NCBI GenBank assembly: GCA_005879245.1
Contig: VBLA01000416.1
Location: 1 to 6,551 of the forward strand
Direction: 5' to 3'
From: Deltaproteobacteria bacterium
Lineage (GTDB): Bacteria > Desulfobacterota > Binatia > DP-6
Length of the DNA stretch: 6,551 bases
In this document: positions 1 to 6,117 of the stretch, piece after piece
Numbering within the stretch: position 1 is the stretch's first letter
Layout: each line of letters starts with the position of its first letter
Program-made: the position numbers and the translations under genes
The notes under the pieces: model-generated
The model's database searches: none
What the model saw: only the letters and a program-made list of their open reading frames with translations
Told to the model about the DNA's origin: nothing

Positions 1-1083
1 GAGCTCGTCGACGACATGGCGGCAGGGCGAGTCGACAACCTGCTGATCCTCGGCGGCAACCCGGCCTACACCGCGCCCGTCGACCTCGCCTTCGCCCAGA
101 GCCTCGCCCAGGTGGCCCGTCGCATCCACGTGAGCCTCTACTACGACGAGACCTCGGCACTCTGTCACTGGCACGTTCCAGCCGCGCACGAGCTCGAGAC
201 CTGGAGCGACGCGCGGGCCTACGACGGCACCACCTCGATCGTGCAGCCGCTGATCGCACCGCTCTACGACGGCAAGTCGGCGCACGAGGTCCTCGCCACC
301 TTCACGGGCGAGCCCGAGCGCTCGAGCTACGATCTGGTCCGTGCCCATTGGCAGCGCCAGCACGCCGGTGACGACTTCGAGCGCTTCTGGCGGCGGGCGT
401 TGCACGACGGCGTCGTCGCCGGGACCGCGCTTCCGCCGCGGTCCGTGGTGCTGCAGGAGGCGCCTGTCCCTCCGCCGGCGCCGTCCGGCACCGCGGGCAG
501 CCTCGAGCTCGTCTTCCGCCCCGATCCGACCCTCTTCGACGGCCGCTTCGCGAACAATGGCTGGCTCCAGGAGCTGCCGAAGCCGCTCACCAGCCTCACC
601 TGGGACAATGCGGCGCTGGTGAGTCCCGCGACCGCGGAACGGTTCGGGCTCACGAACGAGCAGGTGATCGAGCTTCGCTCGCGGGGGCGCACGGCGCGTG
701 CGCCCGTCTGGATCGTCCCGGGTCAGGCCGACGACGCCGTGACGCTCCATCTCGGCCACGGCCGGACGCGGGCAGGACGGGTAGGCACCGGAGTCGGCTT
801 CGACGCCTACGGCTTGCGGACGGCGGATGCACCCTGGTTCGTCACGGGGCTCGAGCTCCACCCGACGAACGAGCGCCAGCCCCTCGCCTGCACCCGGCAC
901 CACCACGACATGGCGGGGCGGCCCATCGTGCGGGCGGCCTCGCTGGTCGACTACCGGGCGCACCCGAGCTTCGCGCAGGAACAACATTCCCATCGTCGGC
1001 AAATCGGAGGTGATGCGCGGGCGCGAGATGCACTGGCTGCGCGTCGACCGATACGCGCTCGGCATGGCCGAGAACCCCGATAA
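1..1083 (+). CDS. actB: ActB, 5'-truncated molybdopterin-like portion (upstream part of a frame-broken actB)
   Basis: Alternative Complex III subunit B, periplasm-facing part. The frame is open from base 1, so the gene starts before the window. Residues such as [30 protein letters not shown] text ([20 protein letters not shown]), [11 protein letters not shown] and [16 protein letters not shown] are typical of the C-terminal end of the molybdopterin-oxidoreductase-like domain of ActB; from family knowledge this domain binds no Mo cofactor. The ACTQHHH-like element ([19 protein letters not shown]) just before the iron-sulfur domain is also recognisable. Homology holds to about base 975 ([10 protein letters not shown]); after that this frame gives an unrelated arginine-rich tail ending at TAA 1081-1083, while the true continuation is in frame 2. 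The piece that should link them is absent. Identification is from remembered family sequences, not a search. Confidence 0.9.
   Translation, partial: ELVDDMAAGRVDNLLILGGNPAYTAPVDLAFAQSLAQVARRIHVSLYYDETSALCHWHVPAAHELETWSDARAYDGTTSIVQPLIAPLYDGKSAHEVLATFTGEPERSSYDLVRAHWQRQHAGDDFERFWRRALHDGVVAGTALPPRSVVLQEAPVPPPAPSGTAGSLELVFRPDPTLFDGRFANNGWLQELPKPLTSLTWDNAALVSPATAERFGLTNEQVIELRSRGRTARAPVWIVPGQADDAVTLHLGHGRTRAGRVGTGVGFDAYGLRTADAPWFVTGLELHPTNERQPLACTRHHHDMAGRPIVRAASLVDYRAHPSFAQEQHSHRRQIGGDARARDALAARRPIRARHGREPR
970..982 (+). other. Frame break 1, inside actB
   Basis: Good ActB homology runs in frame 1 up to FAQE (to about 979) and resumes in frame 2 at NNIPIVGK (980). In the family a linker plus the text around CxGCxACxxACQAE lies between these points, roughly 40-50 residues by memory. 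The frame change means the missing length is 2 modulo 3. The expected sequences on both sides share a short CAGG-type string, compatible with a microhomology or overlap join. Confidence 0.8.
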
Positions 1084-1612
1084 TTACTTCATGCCCGTGC
1101 CGTGCATGCACTGCGAGAACGCGCCCTGCGAGCTCGTCTGTCCCGTCGAGGCGACCGTCCACAGCGCCGAGGGGCTGAACGACATGGTCTACAACCGGTG
1201 CGTCGGCACGCGCTACTGTTCGAACAACTGCCCCTACAAGGTGCGGCGCTTCAACTTCTTCCAGTACGCGGACTGGGAGACCCCGAGCCTGAAGCTCCTC
1301 CGCAATCCGGACGTGACCGTACGGAGCCGGGGCGTGATGGAGAAGTGCACCTACTGCGTGCAACGCATCAACGTCAGCCGCATCACCGCCGAGAAGGAGG
1401 ACCGGCCGATCCGCGACGGCGAGATCGTGACCGCCTGCCAGGCGGTGTGTCCGACCGAGGCCATCGTCTTCGGCAACATCAACGACCCGACGAGCCGGGT
1501 CGCCCGCCTGAAGGCCGACGAGCGCAACTACGCCCTCCTCGGGGAGCTCAACACCCGCCCCAGGACGACGTACCTCGCGGCGGTCCGCAACCCCAACCCG
1601 GAGCTCGCCTGA
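980..1612 (+). CDS. actB: ActB, iron-sulfur domain (downstream part of the frame-broken actB)
   Basis: C-terminal PsrB/HybA-like ferredoxin domain of ActB, which carries electrons from the quinol site toward the cytochrome subunits. It begins at NNIPIVGK (base 980) in frame 2, without its own start codon near the join, so it is the continuation of the preceding ActB fragment. Visible cysteine motifs are [14 protein letters not shown] (1103-1144), [12 protein letters not shown] (1199-1234), CTYC (from 1346) and CQAVCP (from 1436). Thr in place of the second Cys in CVGT fits the single [3Fe-4S] cluster known for ActB, next to three [4Fe-4S]. The first motif of the family, CxGCxACxxACQ just before the AENNIP text, is missing here; as written the protein could not assemble all four clusters. 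It ends at TGA 1610-1612, one base before the actC GTG. Confidence 0.92.
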   Translation, partial: NNIPIVGKSEVMRGREMHWLRVDRYALGMAENPDNYFMPVPCMHCENAPCELVCPVEATVHSAEGLNDMVYNRCVGTRYCSNNCPYKVRRFNFFQYADWETPSLKLLRNPDVTVRSRGVMEKCTYCVQRINVSRITAEKEDRPIRDGEIVTACQAVCPTEAIVFGNINDPTSRVARLKADERNYALLGELNTRPRTTYLAAVRNPNPELA

Positions 1613-1613
1613 C

Positions 1614-2862
1614 GTGCATCCCGACGTCCCGCAGACACCGGGCCGCGCGGCGGCCGGCCCCGCCCCGGTCATCGAGCCGGGTCACACCTTCGCCTCGATC
1701 ACCCATCCCCGTCGGGTGGGGGTTCGCCATCATCAACTTCGTGTGGTGGATCGGGATCGGCCATGCGGGCACGCTCATCTCGGCGATCCTGCTCCTCCTG
1801 CGCCAGCAGTGGCGACAGTCGATCAACCGCTTCGCCGAGGCGATGACCCTCTTCGCGGTCGCCTGCGCGGGGCTCTTCCCGCTCCTCCACCTCGGTCGCC
1901 CCTTCTACTTCTACTGGCTGGTTCCCTACCCCAACATCATGTCCCTGTGGCCGCAGTTCCGGAGCCCGCTGGTGTGGGACGTGTTCGCGATCTCGACCTA
2001 CTTCACCATCTCGCTGCTCTTCTGGTACGTCGGCCTGATCCCGGACCTGGCCACGCTCCGCGACCGATCGGGGAACCGCGTCGGCCGCGTGGTCTACGGC
2101 ATGCTCGCCATGGGATGGCGCGGCTCCGCCCGCCACTGGCAGCGCTACGAGATCGCCTACCTGCTCCTCGCAGGTCTCGCCACCCCGCTCGTGGTCTCGG
2201 TGCACACCGTCGTCAGCTTCGATTTCGCGGTGGCGATCGTCCCCGGGTGGCATTCGACCATCTTCCCGCCCTTCTTCGTCGCTGGCGCGATCTACTCGGG
2301 CTTCGCCATGGTGATGACGCTCGCCATCCCGCTGCGGGCCGCCTACCACCTCGAGGACTTCATCACCGCACGGCACCTCGAGAACATGGCGAAGATCCTC
2401 CTCGTCACCGGGCTGATCGTCACCTACGGCTACCTGATCGAGACCTTCATCTCCTGGTACAGCGGCAACGAGTACGAGTGGTACATGACGATGAACCGCC
2501 TGCGCGGACCGTACGCGCCGCTCTACTGGGCTCTCATCCTCTGCAACTCGCTCGTGCCGCAGGTCCTCTGGTTCCGCCGCGCGCGGAGGAACGTCGTCCT
2601 CCTCTTCGTGGTCGCCCTCGTCGTCAACGTCGGGATGTGGCTCGAGCGCTTCATCATCGTGGTGACGAGCCTGCACCGCGACTTCCTGCCGTCGTCGTGG
2701 GGCATGTACTACCCGACGCGCTGGGACTGGGCGACCTTCATCGGGACGATGGGGCTCTTCGCCACCCTGTTCCTGCTCTTCATCCGCTTCCTCCCCATGA
2801 TCTCGATCTCCGAGATGCGCATGATCCTCCCCCAGGCGGAGGTGAAGGACGCCGAGGCATGA
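1614..2862 (+). CDS. actC: ActC, NrfD-family quinol-binding membrane subunit (frame-broken near its N-terminus)
   Basis: Polytopic inner-membrane subunit of Alternative Complex III, NrfD/PsrC family, where menaquinol or ubiquinol is oxidised. The likely start is GTG 1614, one base after the actB stop, with a weak GGAG at 1600-1603. Frame 3 gives about 30 residues ending HTFASIT, the usual soluble N-terminus. Homology then continues in frame 1 from [12 protein letters not shown] (1705) to TGA 2860-2862. The 385-residue main part is well conserved: [85 protein letters not shown] and WLERFIIVV, covering the later transmembrane helices. Between the two parts the family has about 45-50 residues including the first membrane helix; these are absent and the frame shifts. 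The stop overlaps the actD start as ATGA. Confidence 0.93.
1700..1707 (+). other. Frame break 2, inside actC
   Basis: Frame 3 reads HTFASIT up to about 1703; frame 1 reads IPVGWGF from 1705. Both are recognisable ActC segments that in relatives are separated by transmembrane helix 1 and its flanks. The missing length must be 2 modulo 3. No start codon in frame 1 lies suitably between 1613 and 1740, so the frame-1 part is not a separate gene with a normal start. Confidence 0.8.
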
Positions 2863-3398
2863 GACGGAGGACGCCGATCTACGGGCTCCTCGCCGAGTTC
2901 GACGGTCCGACGGAGCTGGTCGACGCCGCCCGCCGCGCCCGGCACGAGGGCTACCGGGCGATGGATGCCTTCAGCCCCTTCCCGATCGAGGAGCTTCCCG
3001 ACGCGCTCGGTTTCCGGCGCACGGGGCTCCCGCTCGTCGTGCTATCGGGCGGCCTCATCGGCGGCGTCGGCGGTTTCCTGATGCAGTACTACGCGATGGC
3101 GGTCGCCTACCCGCTCAACGTCGGCGGACGCCCGCTCAACAGCTGGCCCGCCTTCATCCCGATCACCTTCGAGCTGACCGTCCTCGTGGCCGGCCTGTCG
3201 GCCGTGCTCGGCCTCCTCGCCCTGAACGGCCTCCCCATGCCCTACCATCCTCTCTTCAACGTGCCGCGCTTCGCGCTCGCCACGCGGAACCGCTTCTTCC
3301 TCTGCATCGAGGCGCGCGATCCTCGCTTCGAGCGCGACGGGACGGCCCGCTTTCTGCGCAGTCTCGGGTCGCAGGAGGTGTCCGAGGTTGCCTGGTAA
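2859..3398 (+). CDS. actD: ActD, DUF3341 membrane subunit of Alternative Complex III
   Basis: 179-residue ActD (DUF3341), a small integral subunit packed beside ActC/ActF in the ACIII structures; no redox centre. The N-terminal cytoplasmic part starts with [21 protein letters not shown] and contains the family text [15 protein letters not shown] (about residues 33-46). Two hydrophobic helices follow at about residues 57-83 and 98-123, joined by [16 protein letters not shown]. The conserved [15 protein letters not shown] comes next, and then a soluble C-terminus with [13 protein letters not shown]. The ATG overlaps the actC stop (ATGA), with AAGGA at 2845-2849 as a plausible ribosome binding site. 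Length and motifs look complete, unlike its neighbours actC and actF. Confidence 0.95.
   Translation: MRRRTPIYGLLAEFDGPTELVDAARRARHEGYRAMDAFSPFPIEELPDALGFRRTGLPLVVLSGGLIGGVGGFLMQYYAMAVAYPLNVGGRPLNSWPAFIPITFELTVLVAGLSAVLGLLALNGLPMPYHPLFNVPRFALATRNRFFLCIEARDPRFERDGTARFLRSLGSQEVSEVAW
3373..3378 (+). promoter_or_regulatory. Shine-Dalgarno site for actE
   Basis: A perfect AGGAGG lies 9 bases before TTG 3388, inside the end of actD. No ATG or GTG gives a better N-terminus, and this start places a lipoprotein signal at the N-terminus, so the site decides the unusual TTG start. Confidence 0.7.
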
Positions 3399-3933
3399 GT
3401 CGCTCCTGCTGCTCGGCCTCCTGGTCGCCACCGCCTGTCGCCAGGCGATGGAGGACCAGCCGCGCTACGAGCCGTTCGAGGCGAGCACGTTCTTCGGCGA
3501 CGGACGCTCGGCGCGCCCGCTCATCCCGGGCACGGTGGCACGCGGGCACCTCGACGATGCCGCGCCGCCTGCCGACGCCCCGCCCTTTACGGTGACGCTG
3601 CAGGTGCTCGACCGCGGGCAGGAGCGCTACGACATCTTCTGCTCGCCGTGCCACGATCGCGTCGGGACCGGCGACGGCATGGTCGTCCGACGGGGCTACA
3701 CGCGCCCGCCGTCCTTGCACCTCGACCGCCTGCGCGAGGCGCCGGCGGGACACTTCTTCGAGGTCATGACAAAGGGCTTCGGTGCGATGCCGAGCTACGC
3801 CGTGCAGGTACCGCAGCGGGACCGCTGGGCGATCGCAGCGTACATTCGCGCCCTTCAACGGAGCCAGCACGCCGCGCTCGCCGACGTGCCGGCCGACACG
3901 CGCGGCACGCTCGAGCGCGAGGGCGGCGAATGA
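3388..3933 (+). CDS. actE: ActE, monohaem cytochrome c lipoprotein of Alternative Complex III
   Basis: 181-residue periplasmic cytochrome c that takes electrons from the iron-sulfur subunit and passes them on. The TTG start is backed by AGGAGG 9 bases upstream. Residues 1-17 form a lipoprotein signal (K4, hydrophobic LLLLGLLVATA, then Cys17). Next comes the ActE signature QPRYEPFEASTFFGDGR and RPLIPGTVARG. The haem site is CSPCH at residues 85-89 and the probable axial Met is Met134 in GFGAMPSY, within the usual HFFEVMTKGFGAMPSYA and DRWAIAAYIRALQRSQHA text. Only one CxxCH is present, so it carries one haem. It overlaps actD by 11 bases and ends with ATGA shared with actF. No sign of damage. 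Confidence 0.95.
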   Translation: MPGKSLLLLGLLVATACRQAMEDQPRYEPFEASTFFGDGRSARPLIPGTVARGHLDDAAPPADAPPFTVTLQVLDRGQERYDIFCSPCHDRVGTGDGMVVRRGYTRPPSLHLDRLREAPAGHFFEVMTKGFGAMPSYAVQVPQRDRWAIAAYIRALQRSQHAALADVPADTRGTLEREGGE

Positions 3934-4254
3934 GCCCGCGCTTCCGCCGGAACTGCCTCCTGGTCGGCATCGCGGGCCTCGCTGCCTGCGCCGCCGGGGC
4001 CGCCGCGAATCCGGCAACGTTCTTCCGCGCCTACCTCATCGCCTACCTCTTCTGGCTCGGCATCGCGCTCGGCTGCATGGCGATCGTCCTGATCCACTAC
4101 CTGACGGGCGGCGCCTGGGGCCTCGTCATCCGCCGCGTGCTCGAGTCGGGAACGCGCACCCTCCCCCTCCTCGCCCTCGCCTTCGTGCCGCTCGCCTTCG
4201 GGCTCCGGGAGCTGTACGAGTGGGCGCGCCCGGAGGTGGTGGCAGCCGATGCCC
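3930..4254 (+). CDS. actF: ActF, N-terminal part (NrfD-like membrane subunit, frame-broken)
   Basis: Start of ActF, the second NrfD-like membrane subunit of Alternative Complex III. The ATG overlaps the actE stop (ATGA at 3930-3933) with GAGGG six bases upstream. About 107 residues match the family: a first helix (LLVGIAGLAACAAGAAA), FFRAYLIAYLFWLGIALGCMAIVLIHYLTGG split over helix 2, WGLVIRRVLESGTRTLPLLAL, then a third helix ending LRELYEWARPEVVAAD. Beyond about base 4250 this frame loses homology; it stays open only because GC-rich DNA has few stops, and by chance it runs into the SCO gene frame. The rest of ActF is in frame 1 from about 4249. Confidence 0.88.
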
Positions 4255-4258
4255 GAGG
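4245..4258 (+). other. Frame break 3, inside actF
   Basis: Frame 3 homology ends at RPEVVAAD (to 4250); frame 1 homology starts at EDAAPPRRLRVLAGPGL (4255 onward). Relatives have roughly 45-50 residues here, including a KAPYLN-type segment and one transmembrane helix. The missing length is 2 modulo 3, as in actB and actC. Confidence 0.78.
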
Positions 4259-4950
4259 ATGCTGCCCCGCCGCGCCGCCTCCGCGTGCTCGCCGGGCCGG
4301 GGCTCGCGGTCTACGGCCTCACCATGACGTTCGCGGCGATCGACTGGGTGATGTCGCTCGAGCCGCACTGGTTCTCGACCGTCTACGGCATGATGTTCGC
4401 CACCGGCCAGGTGCTGGCGGGCTTCGCCTTCGTGATCGCCGTCACCACCTTGCTCGCCCGTCGCGCGCCGCTCGCCGGCCTCGTCGCGCCCAACCACTTC
4501 ACGGACCTCGGCAATCTCCTCCTGGCCTTCGTCATGCTGTGGGCCTACCTCGCCTTCGCCCAGTATCTGCTCATCTGGGCCGGCAACCTGCCGGAGGAGA
4601 TCCCCTGGTATCTCCGCCGCCAGCAGGGCGGCTGGGCGGCGGTCGCCGTCGCGCTCATCCTCTTCCACTTCGCGGTGCCGTTCGCCCTTCTCCTCTCGCG
4701 CGCCGTGAAACGTCATGCCCTCCTCTTCGTGGCCGCGGGCATCCTCTGCATGCGCTACGTCGATCTCTTCTGGCTCGTCGTGCCGGACCTCGAGCCGCAC
4801 GGGCTGTCGCTCCACTGGATGGACGTGGCAGCGCCCGTCGGACTCGGCGGCGTCTGGCTCGCGACCTTCGGCTGGCAGCTCGATCGCCGACCGCTCCTTC
4901 CACTCCACGACCCACTGCTCCACGAGGCACTCGGCCATGGACACGACTGA
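4249..4950 (+). CDS. actF: ActF, C-terminal part (NrfD-like membrane subunit)
   Basis: 233 residues in frame 1 carrying most of ActF. Recognisable text: LAGPGLAVYGLTMTFAAIDW, VMSLEPHWFSTVYGMMF, NHFTDLGNLLLAFVMLWAY, YLLIWAGNLPEEIPWYLRR, GGWAAVAVALILFHFAVPF, RYVDLFWLVVPDLEPHGLSL and the C-terminal LLPLHDPLLHEALGHGHD. About six hydrophobic helices are visible. ActF lies beside ActC in ACIII and is proposed in the family literature to take part in proton movement rather than redox chemistry. An ATG at 4249 with GGAGGT at 4232-4237 could in principle restart translation, but this ATG sits at the join and a deletion is the better reading. Together with the N-terminal part it gives about 340 residues, short for ActF (about 390-420 by memory). 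The stop overlaps the next gene by 14 bases. Confidence 0.92.
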   Translation: MPEDAAPPRRLRVLAGPGLAVYGLTMTFAAIDWVMSLEPHWFSTVYGMMFATGQVLAGFAFVIAVTTLLARRAPLAGLVAPNHFTDLGNLLLAFVMLWAYLAFAQYLLIWAGNLPEEIPWYLRRQQGGWAAVAVALILFHFAVPFALLLSRAVKRHALLFVAAGILCMRYVDLFWLVVPDLEPHGLSLHWMDVAAPVGLGGVWLATFGWQLDRRPLLPLHDPLLHEALGHGHD

Positions 4951-5196
4951 GCACCGGGGCCACGAGTCGAGCGACGCCAACGTGCGGGGCATCGTGTGGG
5001 CGGGTGTCGCACTGGCGGTCACCGCCCTCGTCGTCCAGGTCGGGCTCTACTTCCAACTTCGCCTCCTCGCGACGCGCGCGGAGCGCCTGGAGCCGGTGCC
5101 ACCGTCCTTCGCGCCCGCGACGGAGCACGCCCCCCCGCCCGAGCCCCGCCTGCAGACCGCCCCTGCCGACGACCTGCGGAAGAGGGGGCACGATGA
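4937..5196 (+). CDS. Small single-helix membrane protein between actF and SCO (frame-broken)
   Basis: A small gene in the place where many ACIII operons have an unnamed membrane protein. ATG 4937 overlaps the end of actF. About 82 residues are readable in frame 2: a His/Glu-rich soluble start (MDTTEHRGHESSD), one helix (GIVWAGVALAVTALVVQVGLYF), then a Pro-rich stretch ending PRLQTAPADDLRK. From memory, relatives continue with a conserved tail of the type YGWVD...GVVRIPIERAMELLA. That tail is not here. Instead frame 1 just after gives AEEGAR and TGA 5194-5196, a plausible native C-terminus whose stop would overlap the SCO ATG as ATGA, as at the other gene borders. I therefore read this as the same gene with about 35 residues lost. 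In frame 2 unshifted, it would run as nonsense to 6118. Function unknown; probably an accessory ACIII/oxidase subunit. Confidence 0.65.
5174..5184 (+). other. Frame break 4, inside the small gene
   Basis: Frame 2 ends recognisably at ADDLRK; frame 1 gives EEGAR then TGA at 5194-5196. The missing tail is inferred from remembered relatives. Here the missing length would be 1 modulo 3. This is the least certain of the four breaks, because the small protein family is poorly characterised. Confidence 0.55.
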
Positions 5197-6113
5197 GGGC
5201 AGAGATCCTCGCAGCCGGACGTGGGCGCGGGGGCGTCGTCGCAGCGCCTCTCGAGCCGGCACGCCCGCCCGACCGCGGACGCCCGTGCGGCCGGCGAGAG
5301 CCGAAGCGGAGACGACGCCCCCGCGCCCACGTCCGGCTCACCGCAGGCCTCATCGTCGCCATCTGGCTCGGAGCAACCGCCATCGCCGACGACCGTCGCC
5401 CGCCAGGCCTCCGGGGTGTCGGGCTCGAGCAGCATCTGGATGCGGCCTTGCCGCTCGACCTTCCCTTCCGCGACGAGAGCGGGGCCGCGGTGCGGCTCGG
5501 CGACTACTTCGGTCGGGGGCCGGTGATCCTCACGCTCGTCTACTACGAGTGCCCGATGCTCTGCACCGAGGTCCTGAACGGGCTCGTGAAGAGCCTCGGC
5601 GTGCTCTCCTTCACGGTCGGGAAGGACCTCACCGTGGTGACGGTCAGCTTCGAGCCGCACGACACCCCCGTCGCCGCGGCGGCCAAGAAGGCGTCGGTGC
5701 TGACGCGCTACGGGCGGCCCGAGGCGGCCGCCGGCTGGCACTTCCTCATCGGCGACGAGCCGGCGATCGCGCGCCTCGCCGAGACCGTCGGCTTTCACTA
5801 CGCCTACGACGTGACGAACCAGCAGTACGCGCACGCGACGGCCATCATGCTGGTGACGCCCGACGGCCACCTCTCCCGCTACCTCTACGGGGTGGAGTAC
5901 TCGCCCCGCGATCTCCGGCTCGGGCTCGTGGAGGCATCGGCGAACCGGATCGGCTCGGCAGTCGATCAGGTGCTGCTCTTCTGCTTCCACTACGATCCGG
6001 CCACCGGCAAGTACGGCGCGGTGGTGATGAACCTGGTCCGCCTGGGCGGGGTGGCGACGGTGCTCGCCCTCGGCACGGCGATCGTCGTCCTCCGCCGCCG
6101 GGAGCGCAGCTAG
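5193..6113 (+). CDS. sco: SCO1/SenC-family copper chaperone with C-terminal membrane anchor
   Basis: Thioredoxin-fold SCO protein that delivers copper to, or reduces, the CuA site of cytochrome oxidase subunit II, encoded next door. With ATG 5193 (GGAAGAGGGGG just upstream; ATGA overlap with the previous stop) it has 306 residues. The copper-binding CPMLC is at residues 120-124 (YYECPMLCTEVLNG) and the third ligand is probably His214 (QYAHATAIMLVTPDG). Other family text: DYFGRGPVILTLVYYE, VTVSFEPHDTP, GWHFLIGDE, SRYLYGVEYSPRDLRL, and FCFHYDPATGKYG. A C-terminal helix (about 281-300) ends in RRRERS. A signal peptide occurs unusually late, at about residues 46-65 (VRLTAGLIVAIWLGATAIA), behind an Arg/Pro-rich leader that is largely encoded by a 28-bp inverted repeat and its loop. 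The true start is therefore uncertain; the body of the protein is intact. Confidence 0.9.
   Translation: MRAEILAAGRGRGGVVAAPLEPARPPDRGRPCGRREPKRRRRPRAHVRLTAGLIVAIWLGATAIADDRRPPGLRGVGLEQHLDAALPLDLPFRDESGAAVRLGDYFGRGPVILTLVYYECPMLCTEVLNGLVKSLGVLSFTVGKDLTVVTVSFEPHDTPVAAAAKKASVLTRYGRPEAAAGWHFLIGDEPAIARLAETVGFHYAYDVTNQQYAHATAIMLVTPDGHLSRYLYGVEYSPRDLRLGLVEASANRIGSAVDQVLLFCFHYDPATGKYGAVVMNLVRLGGVATVLALGTAIVVLRRRERS
5213..5338. repeat. Perfect 28-bp inverted repeat with 70-base loop
   Basis: Bases 5213-5240 are the exact reverse complement of 5311-5338 (28 of 28, GC-rich), separated by 70 bases. Inside the loop the symmetry goes on imperfectly: CTCTCG..CCGGC near 5249-5261 can pair with GCCGGCGAGAG near 5290-5300, extending the possible hairpin. 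The whole unit is 126 bases, exactly 42 codons, and lies in the reading frame of the SCO gene before its signal peptide. No clear target-site duplication or transposase is seen. It could be a strong RNA hairpin, a small inserted element, or a fold-back artefact. Confidence 0.85.
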
Positions 6114-6117
6114 TGTA

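Noticed and set aside
1102..1612. Frame-1 reading upstream of actC
   Set aside because: It is an out-of-frame shadow of the ActB iron-sulfur domain that happens to be open into the actC body; it is not an ActC extension.
1699..2676. Antisense open frame of about 325 codons opposite actC
   Set aside because: The Glu/Asp/Arg/His-rich translation is the usual mirror of a hydrophobic membrane protein gene; no start context or motif supports it.
970..5196. Programmed frameshifting or translational bypassing at the four breaks
   Set aside because: No slippery heptamer or shared sequence is seen at the joins, and recoding could not supply the missing conserved residues such as the ActB cysteine motif.
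5213..5338. Rho-independent terminator between the small gene and SCO
   Set aside because: The arms lack a following T-run, the loop is 70 bases, and the structure lies within the SCO reading frame of a tightly packed operon.
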